Shown here: positions 26,293 through 34,911 of the stretch, one piece after another
Numbering within the stretch: the first letter of the stretch is position 1
Layout: each line of letters starts with the position of its first letter
Origin: Streptomyces albiflavescens
GTDB lineage: Bacteria > Actinomycetota > Actinomycetes > Streptomycetales > Streptomycetaceae
DNA: 64,000 nucleotides
Assembly (NCBI RefSeq): GCF_014645835.1
Contig: NZ_BMMM01000010.1
Coordinates: 186,001 to 250,000, forward strand
Direction: 5' to 3'
The notes under the pieces: generated by a model
What the model was told of the DNA's origin: nothing
Databases searched by the model: none
Seen by the model: only the letters and a program-made list of their open reading frames with translations
Translations under genes and position numbers: made by a program

Positions 26293-27564
26293 TTACGGCT
26301 TGACCGCCGGTGCCCCGGGGACGCCCTTCGGGGCAGGGGCGGGGCGGCCCGAGAGGAAGGACGCCCAGCCCTGCCTCGGGGCCTCGCCGACCTTGAGGCC
26401 GCGGAGTCTGTCGAGGGTGGCCGGGTCCTGGGCGTCGAGCCAGTCGGCCAGTTGCCGGAAGGAGACGCAGCGCACCTCGGACCTGGTGCAGACACTCTCG
26501 ACGACTTCGTCGACGGCACGCATGTAATTGCCGCCGTTCCAGGACTCGAAGTGGTTGCCGATGACCAGCGGTGCGCGGTTGCCGTTGTAGGCGCGGTCGA
26601 AGCCCTTGAGCAGACCGTCACGCATCTGGTCGCCCCAGAACTCCTGCTTGTCGGGGTCACCCTGGGTCTTGGTGCCCGACTGGTTGATCATGAAGTTGTA
26701 GTCCATGGTGAGCTGCTCGTAGGAATGCCCGGGGAAGGGCACGAGCTGCATCGACAGGTCCCACAGCCCCTGCTTCTTCTTGGGCCAGACCTGGTTGTTG
26801 ACACCACTGGTGTCGTAGCGGAAGCCCAGCTGACGGGCCGCCTTCATGAAGTTCTTCTGGCCCTCCAGGCACGGCGTGCGGGCGCCGATGAGCTCCTTGT
26901 CGTAGTCGAAGGGCAGTGAGGACGCCTTTTTCAACCCCGCGTTGGTCTTCCAGGACTTCACGAACGACTTCGCCTGGGCGATCTCGCTCTTCCACTCCGC
27001 GACCGACCACTCGCCGACCCCACCTCCGCTGCCGCAGAAGTGGCCGTTGAAGTGCGTGCCGATCTCGTTGCCCTCCAGCCACGCTCCGCGCAGCTGCGTC
27101 ACGGTGTCCTTGATGCCCTGCTCGTCGTTGAAGCCGATCTCGGAAGTGCCGGGCGAGTGCTCCGGCGGCCGGTACAGGTCGCGCTTGTCCTCCGGCAGCA
27201 GGTACACGCCACTCAGGAAGTACGTCATCGTCGCCTTGTTGGCCTTGGCGACCTTTCGGAAGTGCGAGAAGAGCTTCTGGCTGTCCTCGCCGGCGCCGTC
27301 CCACGAGAAGACCACGAACTGCGGGGGCTTCTGACCGGGCTTCAGCCGCACGGGCCTGGGCAGATGCGGCTGTGCACCGGTGAACGCGGTGGAGCCGTCG
27401 CCGATCAGGCGGACCGCGCTCTTGGGCGCGGGGGCCCCGGCCGCCTCCTTCCCGCCGTGCGCGCCTTCCTTGGAACCGGTGGTATCGCTCGAGCAACCGG
27501 CGAGCGCCGTGGCGCAGGCCGCGGCGAGCGCTGCGCCCGCGGCGATCCTCTGAGTGGCGGCCAT
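26293..27564 (-). CDS. Polysaccharide deacetylase-like lipoprotein
   Basis: A 423-residue exported protein. The signal peptide MAATQRIAAGAALAAACATALAGC ends in lipobox LAGC, so it is membrane-anchored outside the cell. The mature part has NodB-fold features: FVVFSWDGAGEDSQKLF near the start, a TMTYFLSGVYLL strand, and GNEIGTHFNGHFCG as the metal-binding His motif. The first motif has W-D-G rather than T-F-D-D, so only one of the usual two Asp is present. The protein may therefore bind rather than deacetylate a wall polymer. The ATG at 27564 has GGAGGG upstream. A 339-bp AT-rich gap separates it from the divergent SulP gene. Confidence 0.82.
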   Translation of the reverse strand: MAATQRIAAGAALAAACATALAGCSSDTTGSKEGAHGGKEAAGAPAPKSAVRLIGDGSTAFTGAQPHLPRPVRLKPGQKPPQFVVFSWDGAGEDSQKLFSHFRKVAKANKATMTYFLSGVYLLPEDKRDLYRPPEHSPGTSEIGFNDEQGIKDTVTQLRGAWLEGNEIGTHFNGHFCGSGGGVGEWSVAEWKSEIAQAKSFVKSWKTNAGLKKASSLPFDYDKELIGARTPCLEGQKNFMKAARQLGFRYDTSGVNNQVWPKKKQGLWDLSMQLVPFPGHSYEQLTMDYNFMINQSGTKTQGDPDKQEFWGDQMRDGLLKGFDRAYNGNRAPLVIGNHFESWNGGNYMRAVDEVVESVCTRSEVRCVSFRQLADWLDAQDPATLDRLRGLKVGEAPRQGWASFLSGRPAPAPKGVPGAPAVKP

Positions 27565-27738
27565 CTTCCGCCCTCCTTCTTCCTTCGGTCGGAGCAACGC
27601 CGACTAGGGCGTTCTGTAGTGATGTGCAGTGATTTGCCGACAGCGCGGCCAACGTCGCACGGGACCGAGGAGGAATAAATACGACAAGCCGATAAAACGA
27701 GCAGTTCACCCTAGTGAGTGATTTGCTGCCCCATTTGA

Positions 27739-27752
27739 TGCGAAATTTCGCA
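27739..27752. promoter_or_regulatory. Perfect 14-bp palindrome, candidate operator
   Basis: TGCGAAATTTCGCA lies in the middle of the divergent, AT-rich 339-bp gap between the deacetylase lipoprotein and the SulP-carbonic anhydrase gene. Its symmetry and position suggest a dimeric regulator site; the regulator is not known. Confidence 0.45.
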
Positions 27753-27903
27753 CGAAGCCTTTACTCTGCATTACGATCCGTTTACTGAGTGTTGAAAATC
27801 CCGCCGCTGTACGCCGTGACCCACGGCCGCGACCCGCCCCCCGCCGTCCTGGACGGGGGATCACCTGTTCCGCGACCGCGCTGCCCCGGAGGAGACGGGA
27901 ACC

Positions 27904-30264
27904 ATGTCCGCCTGCGTCCCCACCCGCACCGCCGACTCGACTCGGCCGAATCGCATGCACCAGCCCCACAGCCCCCCGCCGACGCCGCCCCGCCGATTCC
28001 GTATCGCGGGCGCCGATCTGTCGGCCTCGATCGCGGTCTTTCTGATCGCCCTGCCCCTGTCCCTCGGCATCGCCCTCGCCACCGGCGCGCCGCTTCAGGC
28101 CGGCCTCGTCGCCGCCGCCGTGGGCGGGCTCGTCGCCGGACGGCTCGGCGGCTCATCGCTCCAGGTGAGCGGGCCCGCCGCCGGGCTCACCGTTGTCACC
28201 GCCGAGCTCATCCACCGCTACGGATGGCGTACGACCTGCGCCCTCACGGTCCTCGCCGGAATCGCCCAACTGGGTCTGGGCTGCCTGCGCGTGGCCCGTA
28301 CGGCACTCGCCGTCAGCCCCGCGATCGTGCACGGCATGCTCGCCGGTATCGGCGTGACCATCGCCGTCGCCCAGCTGCACATCGTGCTGGGCGGCACCCC
28401 GCAGAGTTCCGTCCTCGACAACCTCCGTGCGCTGCCGAACCAGTTGGCGCACGTCCACCCCGCCGCGGTGACGACGAGCGTGCTGACTCTGGCGCTCCTG
28501 TTCGCCTGGCCGCGGATTCCCGGGCGGGTCGGGCGTGTACTGCGCAAGGCCCCCGCCGCGCTCATCGCCGTCGCCGGAGCCACCGCGACCGCCTCGCTCG
28601 CGGGGCTGACCCTGCCCAAGGTCGATCTGCCCTCCTGGAGCAGCCATGCGCTGGCCGGGCTGCCCGAGGGGCCCGTGCTCGGTATCGCCGCCGCCGTCCT
28701 CACCGTGACGCTGGTGTGCAGCGTGCAGTCGCTGCTCGGCGCGGTCGCGGTGGACAAGATGGTGGCCGGGCGGCCCGCGCTGCAGCCCCGGGTGAGCCGC
28801 TCCGACCTCGACCGGGAGCTGCTCGGGCAGGGCGCCGCCAACATCGTCTCCGGAGCGCTCGGCGGACTGCCCGTCGCCGGGGTCGCAGTGCGAAGTTCCG
28901 CGAATGTGCAAGCCGGTGCCGTGAGCCGGAACTCCACAATGCTGCACGGCGTTTTCGTAGTAGTTGCCGCGCTGCTGATGGTCCCGATCCTGGAGCTGAT
29001 CCCCCTCGCATCGCTCGCCGCCCTGGTGATGGCCGTCGGCATCCAGATGGTGTCCCTGCACCACATCCGCACGGTCACCCGCCACCGCGAGGTTCTGGTG
29101 TATGCCGTCACCACGCTCGGCGTCGTGTTCCTCGGGGTTCTCGAAGGCGTGGCGCTGGGCGTCTCCGTGGCCGTCGGCGTCGCCATGCAGCGCCTCGCCC
29201 GCACCCGTATCACGCACGAAGAAGAGGAGGGAGTCCATTACGTACGCGTACGAGGGCAGTTGACGTTCCTCGCGGTGCCAAGGCTCAGCCGTGCTCTGCA
29301 TCTGGTACCCCAAGGGACCGACGCCGTCGTGGAGTTGGACGGCTCGTTCATGGACCACGCGGCGTACGAATCACTGCAGGACTGGCAGAGCGCGCACTTC
29401 GCGGGAGGCGGCGCGGTCGAGTTCACGGGGCGGGCCGGAACCCGGATCGCCGAGCCCGCGAGTTCCGCCCACTGCCGGTGCCGGCCCTGGACGCCCTGGC
29501 GCAATCACCAGTGCGAGACCTCCGCAGGCACCCAGCCCGTACTCCCCGGCGGCCATCCGGGCGGGTCGGTCGAGCCCGATACGCGAAGCGGGCATCAACT
29601 GGCGCGTGGCATCAGCGCGTTCCAGCGCAACACCGCCCCCCTGGTGCGGGGTGAGCTCGCGCGGCTGGCGCGGGAGGGGCAGCGGCCGTCCCAGCTGTTT
29701 CTGACCTGTGCCGACTCACGGCTCGTCACGTCGATGATCACCTCCAGTGGTCCGGGTGACCTCTTCGTCGTACGGAATGTGGGCAACCTCGTGCCGTTGC
29801 CAGGGGAGGAGAGCGGGGACGACTCGGTGGCCGCTGCCATCGAGTACGCGGTGGACGTGCTGAAGGTGCGGTCCATCACGGTGTGCGGGCACTCCGGGTG
29901 CGGGGCGATGCAGGCCCTGATGACCTCGGAGCCCGGTGGGGCGCTCACGCCGCTCAAGCGGTGGCTGCGGCACGGGGTGCCGAGCCTGGAGCGGATGGCC
30001 GCCAAGGACCGGCCGTCGGCGCGGCTTGCCGGACGGGCGCCGGCCGACGCGGTGGAGCAGCTCTGTCTGACCAACGTGGTGCAGCAGTTGGAGCATCTGC
30101 GGGCGCATGAGTCCGTGGCACGGGCCCTGCGGGAGGGCGTGCTCGAACTGCACGGGATGTACTTCCACGTCGGGGAGGCTCAGGCGTACCTGCTGGTCGA
30201 CGGGGACGGGGGCGAGCTGTTCGATCACGTGGGGGCGGCGGAGGATCTGCGCCGTCCCGCGTGA
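27904..30264 (+). CDS. SulP-family anion transporter fused to beta-carbonic anhydrase
   Basis: A 786-residue fusion. Residues about 30-430 form a SulP transporter with 10-12 hydrophobic segments (ADLSASIAVFLIALPLSLGIALA, then QVSGPAAGLTVV). A STAS-like region follows (RGQLTFLAVPRLSRAL ... VELDGSFMDHAAYESL). Residues about 560-780 are a beta-class carbonic anhydrase with zinc ligands in LFLTCADSRLV and VCGHSGCGAMQAL. The pairing implies bicarbonate transport coupled to CO2/HCO3 interconversion at the membrane. GGAGGAGACGG precedes the ATG. Fusions of this kind are known in actinobacteria and some proteobacteria. Confidence 0.94.
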   Translation: MSACVPTRTADSTRPNRMHQPHSPPPTPPRRFRIAGADLSASIAVFLIALPLSLGIALATGAPLQAGLVAAAVGGLVAGRLGGSSLQVSGPAAGLTVVTAELIHRYGWRTTCALTVLAGIAQLGLGCLRVARTALAVSPAIVHGMLAGIGVTIAVAQLHIVLGGTPQSSVLDNLRALPNQLAHVHPAAVTTSVLTLALLFAWPRIPGRVGRVLRKAPAALIAVAGATATASLAGLTLPKVDLPSWSSHALAGLPEGPVLGIAAAVLTVTLVCSVQSLLGAVAVDKMVAGRPALQPRVSRSDLDRELLGQGAANIVSGALGGLPVAGVAVRSSANVQAGAVSRNSTMLHGVFVVVAALLMVPILELIPLASLAALVMAVGIQMVSLHHIRTVTRHREVLVYAVTTLGVVFLGVLEGVALGVSVAVGVAMQRLARTRITHEEEEGVHYVRVRGQLTFLAVPRLSRALHLVPQGTDAVVELDGSFMDHAAYESLQDWQSAHFAGGGAVEFTGRAGTRIAEPASSAHCRCRPWTPWRNHQCETSAGTQPVLPGGHPGGSVEPDTRSGHQLARGISAFQRNTAPLVRGELARLAREGQRPSQLFLTCADSRLVTSMITSSGPGDLFVVRNVGNLVPLPGEESGDDSVAAAIEYAVDVLKVRSITVCGHSGCGAMQALMTSEPGGALTPLKRWLRHGVPSLERMAAKDRPSARLAGRAPADAVEQLCLTNVVQQLEHLRAHESVARALREGVLELHGMYFHVGEAQAYLLVDGDGGELFDHVGAAEDLRRPA

Positions 30265-30369
30265 TCCGGGCGTGGTGCGCGGCCCCGGCCGGCGGGGTCG
30301 CGCACCATGGACCGGTCACCCGCGCACGAGCGGATGGCCGGTCTGCAGAGGATGGGGTTTCCGTGTTCC

Positions 30370-30392
30370 CGCCCCCTCCGGGAAGGGGGGCG
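30370..30392 (+). terminator. G/C-rich hairpin downstream of the SulP-CA gene
   Basis: An 8-bp stem, with one extra G on the 3' side, around a 6-nt loop, about 105 bp past the stop codon. Confidence 0.4.
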
Positions 30393-30477
30393 AGGCGCAT
30401 CGGGGGGTCGCGGGGCGCCGAGTGAACCCGACGGCCGGATGGTACGTGCCCCCTGAGGGGTGCCACCGCACATCAAT

Positions 30478-30489
30478 AGGTCTAAACCA
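30478..30489. promoter_or_regulatory. DasR-type (dre-like) site upstream of acs
   Basis: AGGTCTAAACCA matches the dre core TGGTCTAGACCA at 10 of 12 positions. It lies 88 bp upstream of the acs start, a reasonable operator position for the GlcNAc-responsive regulator DasR. Confidence 0.4.
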
Positions 30490-30576
30490 ATTTCGGGTCG
30501 GCCCTTGTCACCGGGCCCCCCGGTCTGATGAGCTGTGGCCTGGGACACAACGGACACCCTGGGAAAGGGAGATGTC

Positions 30577-32535
30577 GTGAGCAACGAAAGCCTGGCCAAC
30601 CTGCTGAAGGAAGAGCGCAGGTTCGCGCCGCCCGCCGACCTGGCCGCGAACGCCAACGTCACCGCGGAGGCGTATGAGCAGGCCAAGGCTGACAGGCTCG
30701 GCTTCTGGGCCGAGCAGGCCCGTCGGCTGACCTGGGCCACCGAGCCGACCGAGACGCTGGACTGGTCGAACCCGCCGTTCGCGAAGTGGTTCGCCGACGG
30801 GAAGCTGAATGTCGCGTACAACTGCGTGGACCGCCATGTCGAGGCCGGGAACGGCGACCGGATCGCCATCCACTTCGAGGGCGAGCCGGGCGACAGCCGG
30901 GCCATCACCTACGCCGAGCTCAAGGACGAGGTGTCGAAGGCCGCCAACGCCTTGATCGAGCTGGGGGTCGGAAAGGGCGACCGGGTCGCGGTCTATCTGC
31001 CGATGATTCCCGAGGCCGTCGTCGCGATGCTGGCTTGCGCCCGTATCGGCGCCGCGCACTCGGTCGTCTTCGGCGGCTTCTCCGCGGACGCGATCGCCAC
31101 GCGGATCCAGGACGCCGACGCCAAGCTGGTCATCACCTCAGACGGTGGTTACCGGCGCGGCAAGCCGTCCGCGCTCAAGCCGGCCGTCGACGACGCGATC
31201 GACCGGGTGGACCAGGTCGAGCACGTCCTCGTCGTACGGCGTACGGGGCAGGAGGTCGCCTGGACCGATGGCCGCGACGTGTGGTGGCACGAGATCGTCG
31301 AGCGGCAGTCCGCCGAGCACACGCCGGAGGCGTTCGACGCCGAGCAGCCGCTGTTCATCCTCTACACGTCCGGGACGACGGGGAAGCCGAAGGGCATCCT
31401 GCACACCTCGGGCGGCTACCTCACGCAGGCGTCGTACACCCACCACGCCGTCTTCGACCTCAAGCCGGAGACCGACGTGTACTGGTGCACGGCCGACATC
31501 GGCTGGGTCACCGGGCACTCGTACATCACGTACGGGCCGCTTTCGAACGGCGCGACGCAGGTGATGTACGAGGGCACGCCGGACACGCCGCACCAGGGGC
31601 GGTTCTGGGAGATCGTGCAGAAGTACGGGGTGACGATCCTGTACACGGCGCCCACGGCGATCCGTACGTTCATGAAGTGGGGCGACGACATCCCCGCGAA
31701 GTTCGATCTGTCGTCGCTGCGGGTGCTCGGGTCGGTCGGTGAGCCGATCAACCCCGAGGCGTGGATCTGGTACCGGAAGCACATCGGCGGCGACCGTACG
31801 CCGATCGTGGACACCTGGTGGCAGACCGAGACCGGCGCGATGATGATCTCGCCGCTGCCGGGGGCCACCGAGACGAAGCCGGGGTCGGCGCAGCGGCCGC
31901 TGCCGGGCATCTCGGCGACGGTCGTCGACGACGAGGCTCTTGAAGTGCCGAATGGTGGTGGTGGGTATCTGGTGCTCACCGAGCCCTGGCCCTCGATGCT
32001 GCGGACCATCTGGGGGGACGACCAGCGGTTCATCGACACCTACTGGTCGCGGTTCGAGGGGAAGTACTTCGCCGGGGACGGCGCCAAGAAGGACGAGGAC
32101 GGGGACATCTGGCTCCTCGGGCGCGTGGATGACGTGATGCTGGTCTCCGGGCACAACATCTCGACGACCGAGGTCGAGTCGGCGCTCGTCTCGCACCCCT
32201 CGGTCGCCGAGGCGGCGGTCGTGGGCGCGGCCGACGAGACGACCGGGCAGGCGATCGTGGCGTTCGTGATCCTGCGGGGGTCGGCTTCCGCCGAGGATGA
32301 CGGGCTGGTGGCGGACCTGCGCAATCACGTAGGGACCACGCTCGGGCCGATCGCCAAGCCGAAGCGGGTGCTGCCGGTGGCGGAGCTGCCGAAGACGCGT
32401 TCCGGGAAGATCATGCGGCGGCTGTTGCGGGACGTCGCCGAGAACCGGGAGCTCGGTGACGTCACCACGCTCACGGACTCCACGGTGATGGATCTGATCC
32501 AGGCGAAGCTGCCCACGGCGGCGAGCGAGGACTGA
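30577..32535 (+). CDS. acs: Acetyl-CoA synthetase (AMP-forming)
   Basis: Activates acetate to acetyl-CoA through acetyl-AMP. The protein has 652 residues, the usual family length. Motifs are LFILYTSGTTGKPKGILHT (P-loop), WCTADIGWVTGHSYITYGPL, DTWWQTETGAMMIS and LLGRVDDVMLVSGHNIST. The C-terminal acetylation/catalytic Lys lies in KTRSGKIMRRLLR. The GTG at 30577 is chosen over an in-frame ATG at 30535 because GGGAGA lies just upstream. It is monocistronic, with a perfect hairpin after the stop. It matches acs of the S. coelicolor/mycobacterial conserved block. Confidence 0.97.
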   Translation: MSNESLANLLKEERRFAPPADLAANANVTAEAYEQAKADRLGFWAEQARRLTWATEPTETLDWSNPPFAKWFADGKLNVAYNCVDRHVEAGNGDRIAIHFEGEPGDSRAITYAELKDEVSKAANALIELGVGKGDRVAVYLPMIPEAVVAMLACARIGAAHSVVFGGFSADAIATRIQDADAKLVITSDGGYRRGKPSALKPAVDDAIDRVDQVEHVLVVRRTGQEVAWTDGRDVWWHEIVERQSAEHTPEAFDAEQPLFILYTSGTTGKPKGILHTSGGYLTQASYTHHAVFDLKPETDVYWCTADIGWVTGHSYITYGPLSNGATQVMYEGTPDTPHQGRFWEIVQKYGVTILYTAPTAIRTFMKWGDDIPAKFDLSSLRVLGSVGEPINPEAWIWYRKHIGGDRTPIVDTWWQTETGAMMISPLPGATETKPGSAQRPLPGISATVVDDEALEVPNGGGGYLVLTEPWPSMLRTIWGDDQRFIDTYWSRFEGKYFAGDGAKKDEDGDIWLLGRVDDVMLVSGHNISTTEVESALVSHPSVAEAAVVGAADETTGQAIVAFVILRGSASAEDDGLVADLRNHVGTTLGPIAKPKRVLPVAELPKTRSGKIMRRLLRDVAENRELGDVTTLTDSTVMDLIQAKLPTAASED

Positions 32536-32561
32536 GGGTTCCCCCGTCCACCCGCCCGTTT

Positions 32562-32594
32562 CAGGTGTGGGGGCACGCAGTGCCCCCACACCTG
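32562..32594 (+). terminator. acs terminator
   Basis: A perfect 14-bp stem with a 5-nt loop, 27 bp after the acs stop. Confidence 0.7.
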
Positions 32595-32623
32595 CGCCCC
32601 CGCGCCCCCGCGGAGGACTGCCT

Positions 32624-32649
32624 CGTCCTCAAACGCCGGACGGGCTGAA
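32624..32649. repeat. Dispersed Streptomyces intergenic repeat (copy 1)
   Basis: A CGTCCTCAAACGCCGGACGG-type sequence, closely related to the two tandem copies at 40543-40588. It resembles a repeat often seen between genes in Streptomyces. The rest of this 312-bp gap contains the acs terminator and the nhaA upstream region. Confidence 0.6.
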
Positions 32650-32847
32650 GCGCGCTCCCCGAACCAGATCTCCACAGCGCGCCCGGAGGCCCTTTTTCCA
32701 CTTAATGTGAAGATCGCCGTGAAAACCCGGCCACATCTTAGGTAAGCTAAAGAACGCGTCAACAGCGCGACAAGAAGAACCCAAGGTGTGCCGGGAAGTC
32801 TGGTCGGCAAGTGCTCAGTCCTGCCTACCCGACCGGAGGTCTCCCTC

Positions 32848-34245
32848 GTGGCCGCGCCCCGCATCCCGACCCGCAAGCTGCTCGGACGGCTGTCCCTGCC
32901 CGAGCGGAACTTCGTCGCGGATGCGCTCCGTACCGAGACGGTGGGTGGCGTGCTGCTGCTGGTCGCCGCGATCGCCGCGCTGATCTGGGCGAACACTCCG
33001 CTGCGGGACAGCTACGAGAGCGTCAGCCACTTCCACTTCGGGCCAGGGGTCCTCGGGCTCGATCTGTCCGTGCAGCACTGGGCGGCCGACGGGCTGCTCG
33101 CCGTGTTCTTCTTCGTCGCCGGGATCGAGCTCAAGCGCGAGCTGGTGGCCGGAGACCTCAAGGATCCGAAAGCCGCGCTGCTTCCCGTGGTCGCCGCGGT
33201 GTGCGGTATGGCCGTGCCCGCGCTCGTCTACACCCTCACCAACATCTCCGGTGGGGGCGCCCTCGACGGGTGGGCCGTGCCCACCGCCACCGACATCGCC
33301 TTCGCGCTCGCCGTGCTGGCCGTGATCGGGACGTCGCTGCCGTCCGCCCTTCGTGCCTTCCTGCTGACGCTCGCCGTCGTCGACGATCTGTTCGCGATCC
33401 TCATCATCGCGGTGTTCTTCACCAACACCATCGACTTCACGGCTCTCGGTGGGGCCGTCGTCGGACTCGCCGTCTTCTGGCTGCTGCTACGGAAGGGCGT
33501 ACGCGGGTGGTACGTCTACGTCCCGCTCGCCCTGGTCATCTGGGGGCTGATGTACAACAGCGGCGTCCACGCCACCATCGCCGGTGTGGCGATGGGCCTG
33601 ATGCTGCGCTGCCACCGGCACGAGGGCGAGGAGCACTCCCCCGGTGAACACATCGAGCATCTGGTGCGGCCGCTGTCCGCCGGGCTCGCCGTGCCGCTGT
33701 TCGCGCTGTTCAGCGCCGGGGTCACGGTCTCCGGCGGGGCGCTCGGGGATGTGTTCACCAAGCCCGAGACCCTCGGTGTCGTACTCGGACTCGTCGTCGG
33801 CAAGGCGGTGGGCATCTTCGGCGGAACCTGGCTGACCGCACGGTTCACGAGGGCCTCGCTCAGCGAGGATCTGGCCTGGCCGGACGTGTTCGCCGTCGCC
33901 GGCCTCTCCGGGATCGGCTTCACCGTCTCCCTGCTCATCGGCGAGCTCGCCTTCGAGGACAACACGGTGCTGACCAACGAGGTCAAGGCCGCCGTCCTGA
34001 TCGGCTCGCTGATCGCGGCGGTATTCGCCACGACGCTGCTGAAGATACGCAACGCCAAGTACCGCGCGCTCTGCGAGGCGGAGGAGCGCGACGAGGACCT
34101 CGACGGCATCCCCGACATCTATGAGCAGGACAACCCGGCGTACCACCTACGCATGGCCGAGATCTACGAGCGGAAGGCCGCCGAGCACCGAAGGCTTGCC
34201 GAAGTGGCGGGCGGGGCAAGCGAGGGGGACGACCGTCCGGCATGA
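32848..34245 (+). CDS. nhaA: Na+/H+ antiporter NhaA
   Basis: The protein has 465 residues with about 12 transmembrane segments. Family signatures are FFFVAGIELKRELVAGDL, GWAVPTATDIAFALAVLAVIG and the ion-binding pair in LTLAVVDDLFAILIIAVFF (the two adjacent Asp). GLSGIGFTVSLLIGELAF is in the C-terminal half. A hydrophilic C-terminal tail of about 70 residues (EERDEDLDGIPDIYEQDNPAY) extends beyond the core. The GTG at 32848 has GGAGG 8 nt upstream; an in-frame start at 32788 lacks this. It would exchange sodium for protons in pH and salt homeostasis. Confidence 0.94.
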   Translation: MAAPRIPTRKLLGRLSLPERNFVADALRTETVGGVLLLVAAIAALIWANTPLRDSYESVSHFHFGPGVLGLDLSVQHWAADGLLAVFFFVAGIELKRELVAGDLKDPKAALLPVVAAVCGMAVPALVYTLTNISGGGALDGWAVPTATDIAFALAVLAVIGTSLPSALRAFLLTLAVVDDLFAILIIAVFFTNTIDFTALGGAVVGLAVFWLLLRKGVRGWYVYVPLALVIWGLMYNSGVHATIAGVAMGLMLRCHRHEGEEHSPGEHIEHLVRPLSAGLAVPLFALFSAGVTVSGGALGDVFTKPETLGVVLGLVVGKAVGIFGGTWLTARFTRASLSEDLAWPDVFAVAGLSGIGFTVSLLIGELAFEDNTVLTNEVKAAVLIGSLIAAVFATTLLKIRNAKYRALCEAEERDEDLDGIPDIYEQDNPAYHLRMAEIYERKAAEHRRLAEVAGGASEGDDRPA

Positions 34246-34249
34246 TCTG

Positions 34250-34410
34250 ACCAGACGGTACAAACAGAGGCAGATGCCAGACCGCACAAACGGGGAGAAC
34301 TGCGGCAGACGCCGGACCGTACCGACACGGAACACACCGCACCGACACACGGAACAAGCGGACGCGGAAGCCGGACCGTACCGACACCGGCGGAAGCCGG
34401 ACCGCACACA
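34250..34410. repeat. Imperfect repeats upstream of the holin-like gene
   Basis: Diverged units containing GCCGGACCGTACCGACAC occur at about 34310 and 34369, with related GCCAGACCGCAC and GCCGGACCGCACAC copies on either side. They fill the gap between nhaA and the next gene. Confidence 0.6.
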
Positions 34411-34434
34411 CATATGCAGAAGAGGGAGATCGCG

Positions 34435-34911
34435 ATGAGCGCACCCGACGGCAGCCCGGTCGGCGCCGAACGCAGCATCGGCCAGCTGTTCGCCTCGGCG
34501 ACGACCGAGATGTCCGCACTGGTGCACGACGAGATCGCGCTGGCGAAGGCGCAGCTCAAGCAGGACGTCAAGCGCGGTGCGACCAGTGGTGGCGCGTTCT
34601 CGGCGGCCGGCATGCTGCTGCTCTTCTCCCTGCCGATGTTGAACTTCGCCCTGGCGTACGGCATCCGGACCTGGAGCCACTGGAACCTCGCGATCTGCTT
34701 CGTGCTGTCGTTCGCGGCGAATGTGCTGGTCGCCGGCGTCCTCGCGCTCATCGGCGTGGTGTTCGCGAAGAAGGCCAAGAAGAGCCAGGGCCCGCAGAAG
34801 GTCGCCGCCTCGATGAAGGAGACGGCGGGTGTTCTGCAGAAAGCCAAGCCGCATCCCCGCCCGGAGCGGGTCGAGGACACCGGCGCGGCTGTGGCACGCT
34901 CGTCCTCATGA
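34435..34911 (+). CDS. Phage-holin-3_6 family (DUF1469-like) membrane protein
   Basis: A 158-residue protein. An amphipathic N-terminal helix (SIGQLFASATTEMSALVHDEIALAKAQLKQDV) precedes two transmembrane segments (about residues 58-80 and 85-108). A basic C-terminal tail (KKAKKSQGPQKV) follows. The arrangement is typical of the actinobacterial 'putative actinobacterial holin-X' family, whose function is not established and need not be lytic. GAGGGAGA precedes the ATG. Its stop overlaps the start of the hydrolase gene (ATGA), so the two are translationally coupled. Confidence 0.85.
   Translation: MSAPDGSPVGAERSIGQLFASATTEMSALVHDEIALAKAQLKQDVKRGATSGGAFSAAGMLLLFSLPMLNFALAYGIRTWSHWNLAICFVLSFAANVLVAGVLALIGVVFAKKAKKSQGPQKVAASMKETAGVLQKAKPHPRPERVEDTGAAVARSSS

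Noticed and set aside
32738..32750. Iron box (TTAGGTAAGCTAA) upstream of nhaA
   Set aside because: It is only 13 bp against the 19-bp iron-box consensus, and nhaA is not an expected iron-regulated gene.
34435..34911. Prophage holin indicating a prophage
   Set aside because: The holin-like family is common in actinobacterial core genomes and no phage genes surround it.
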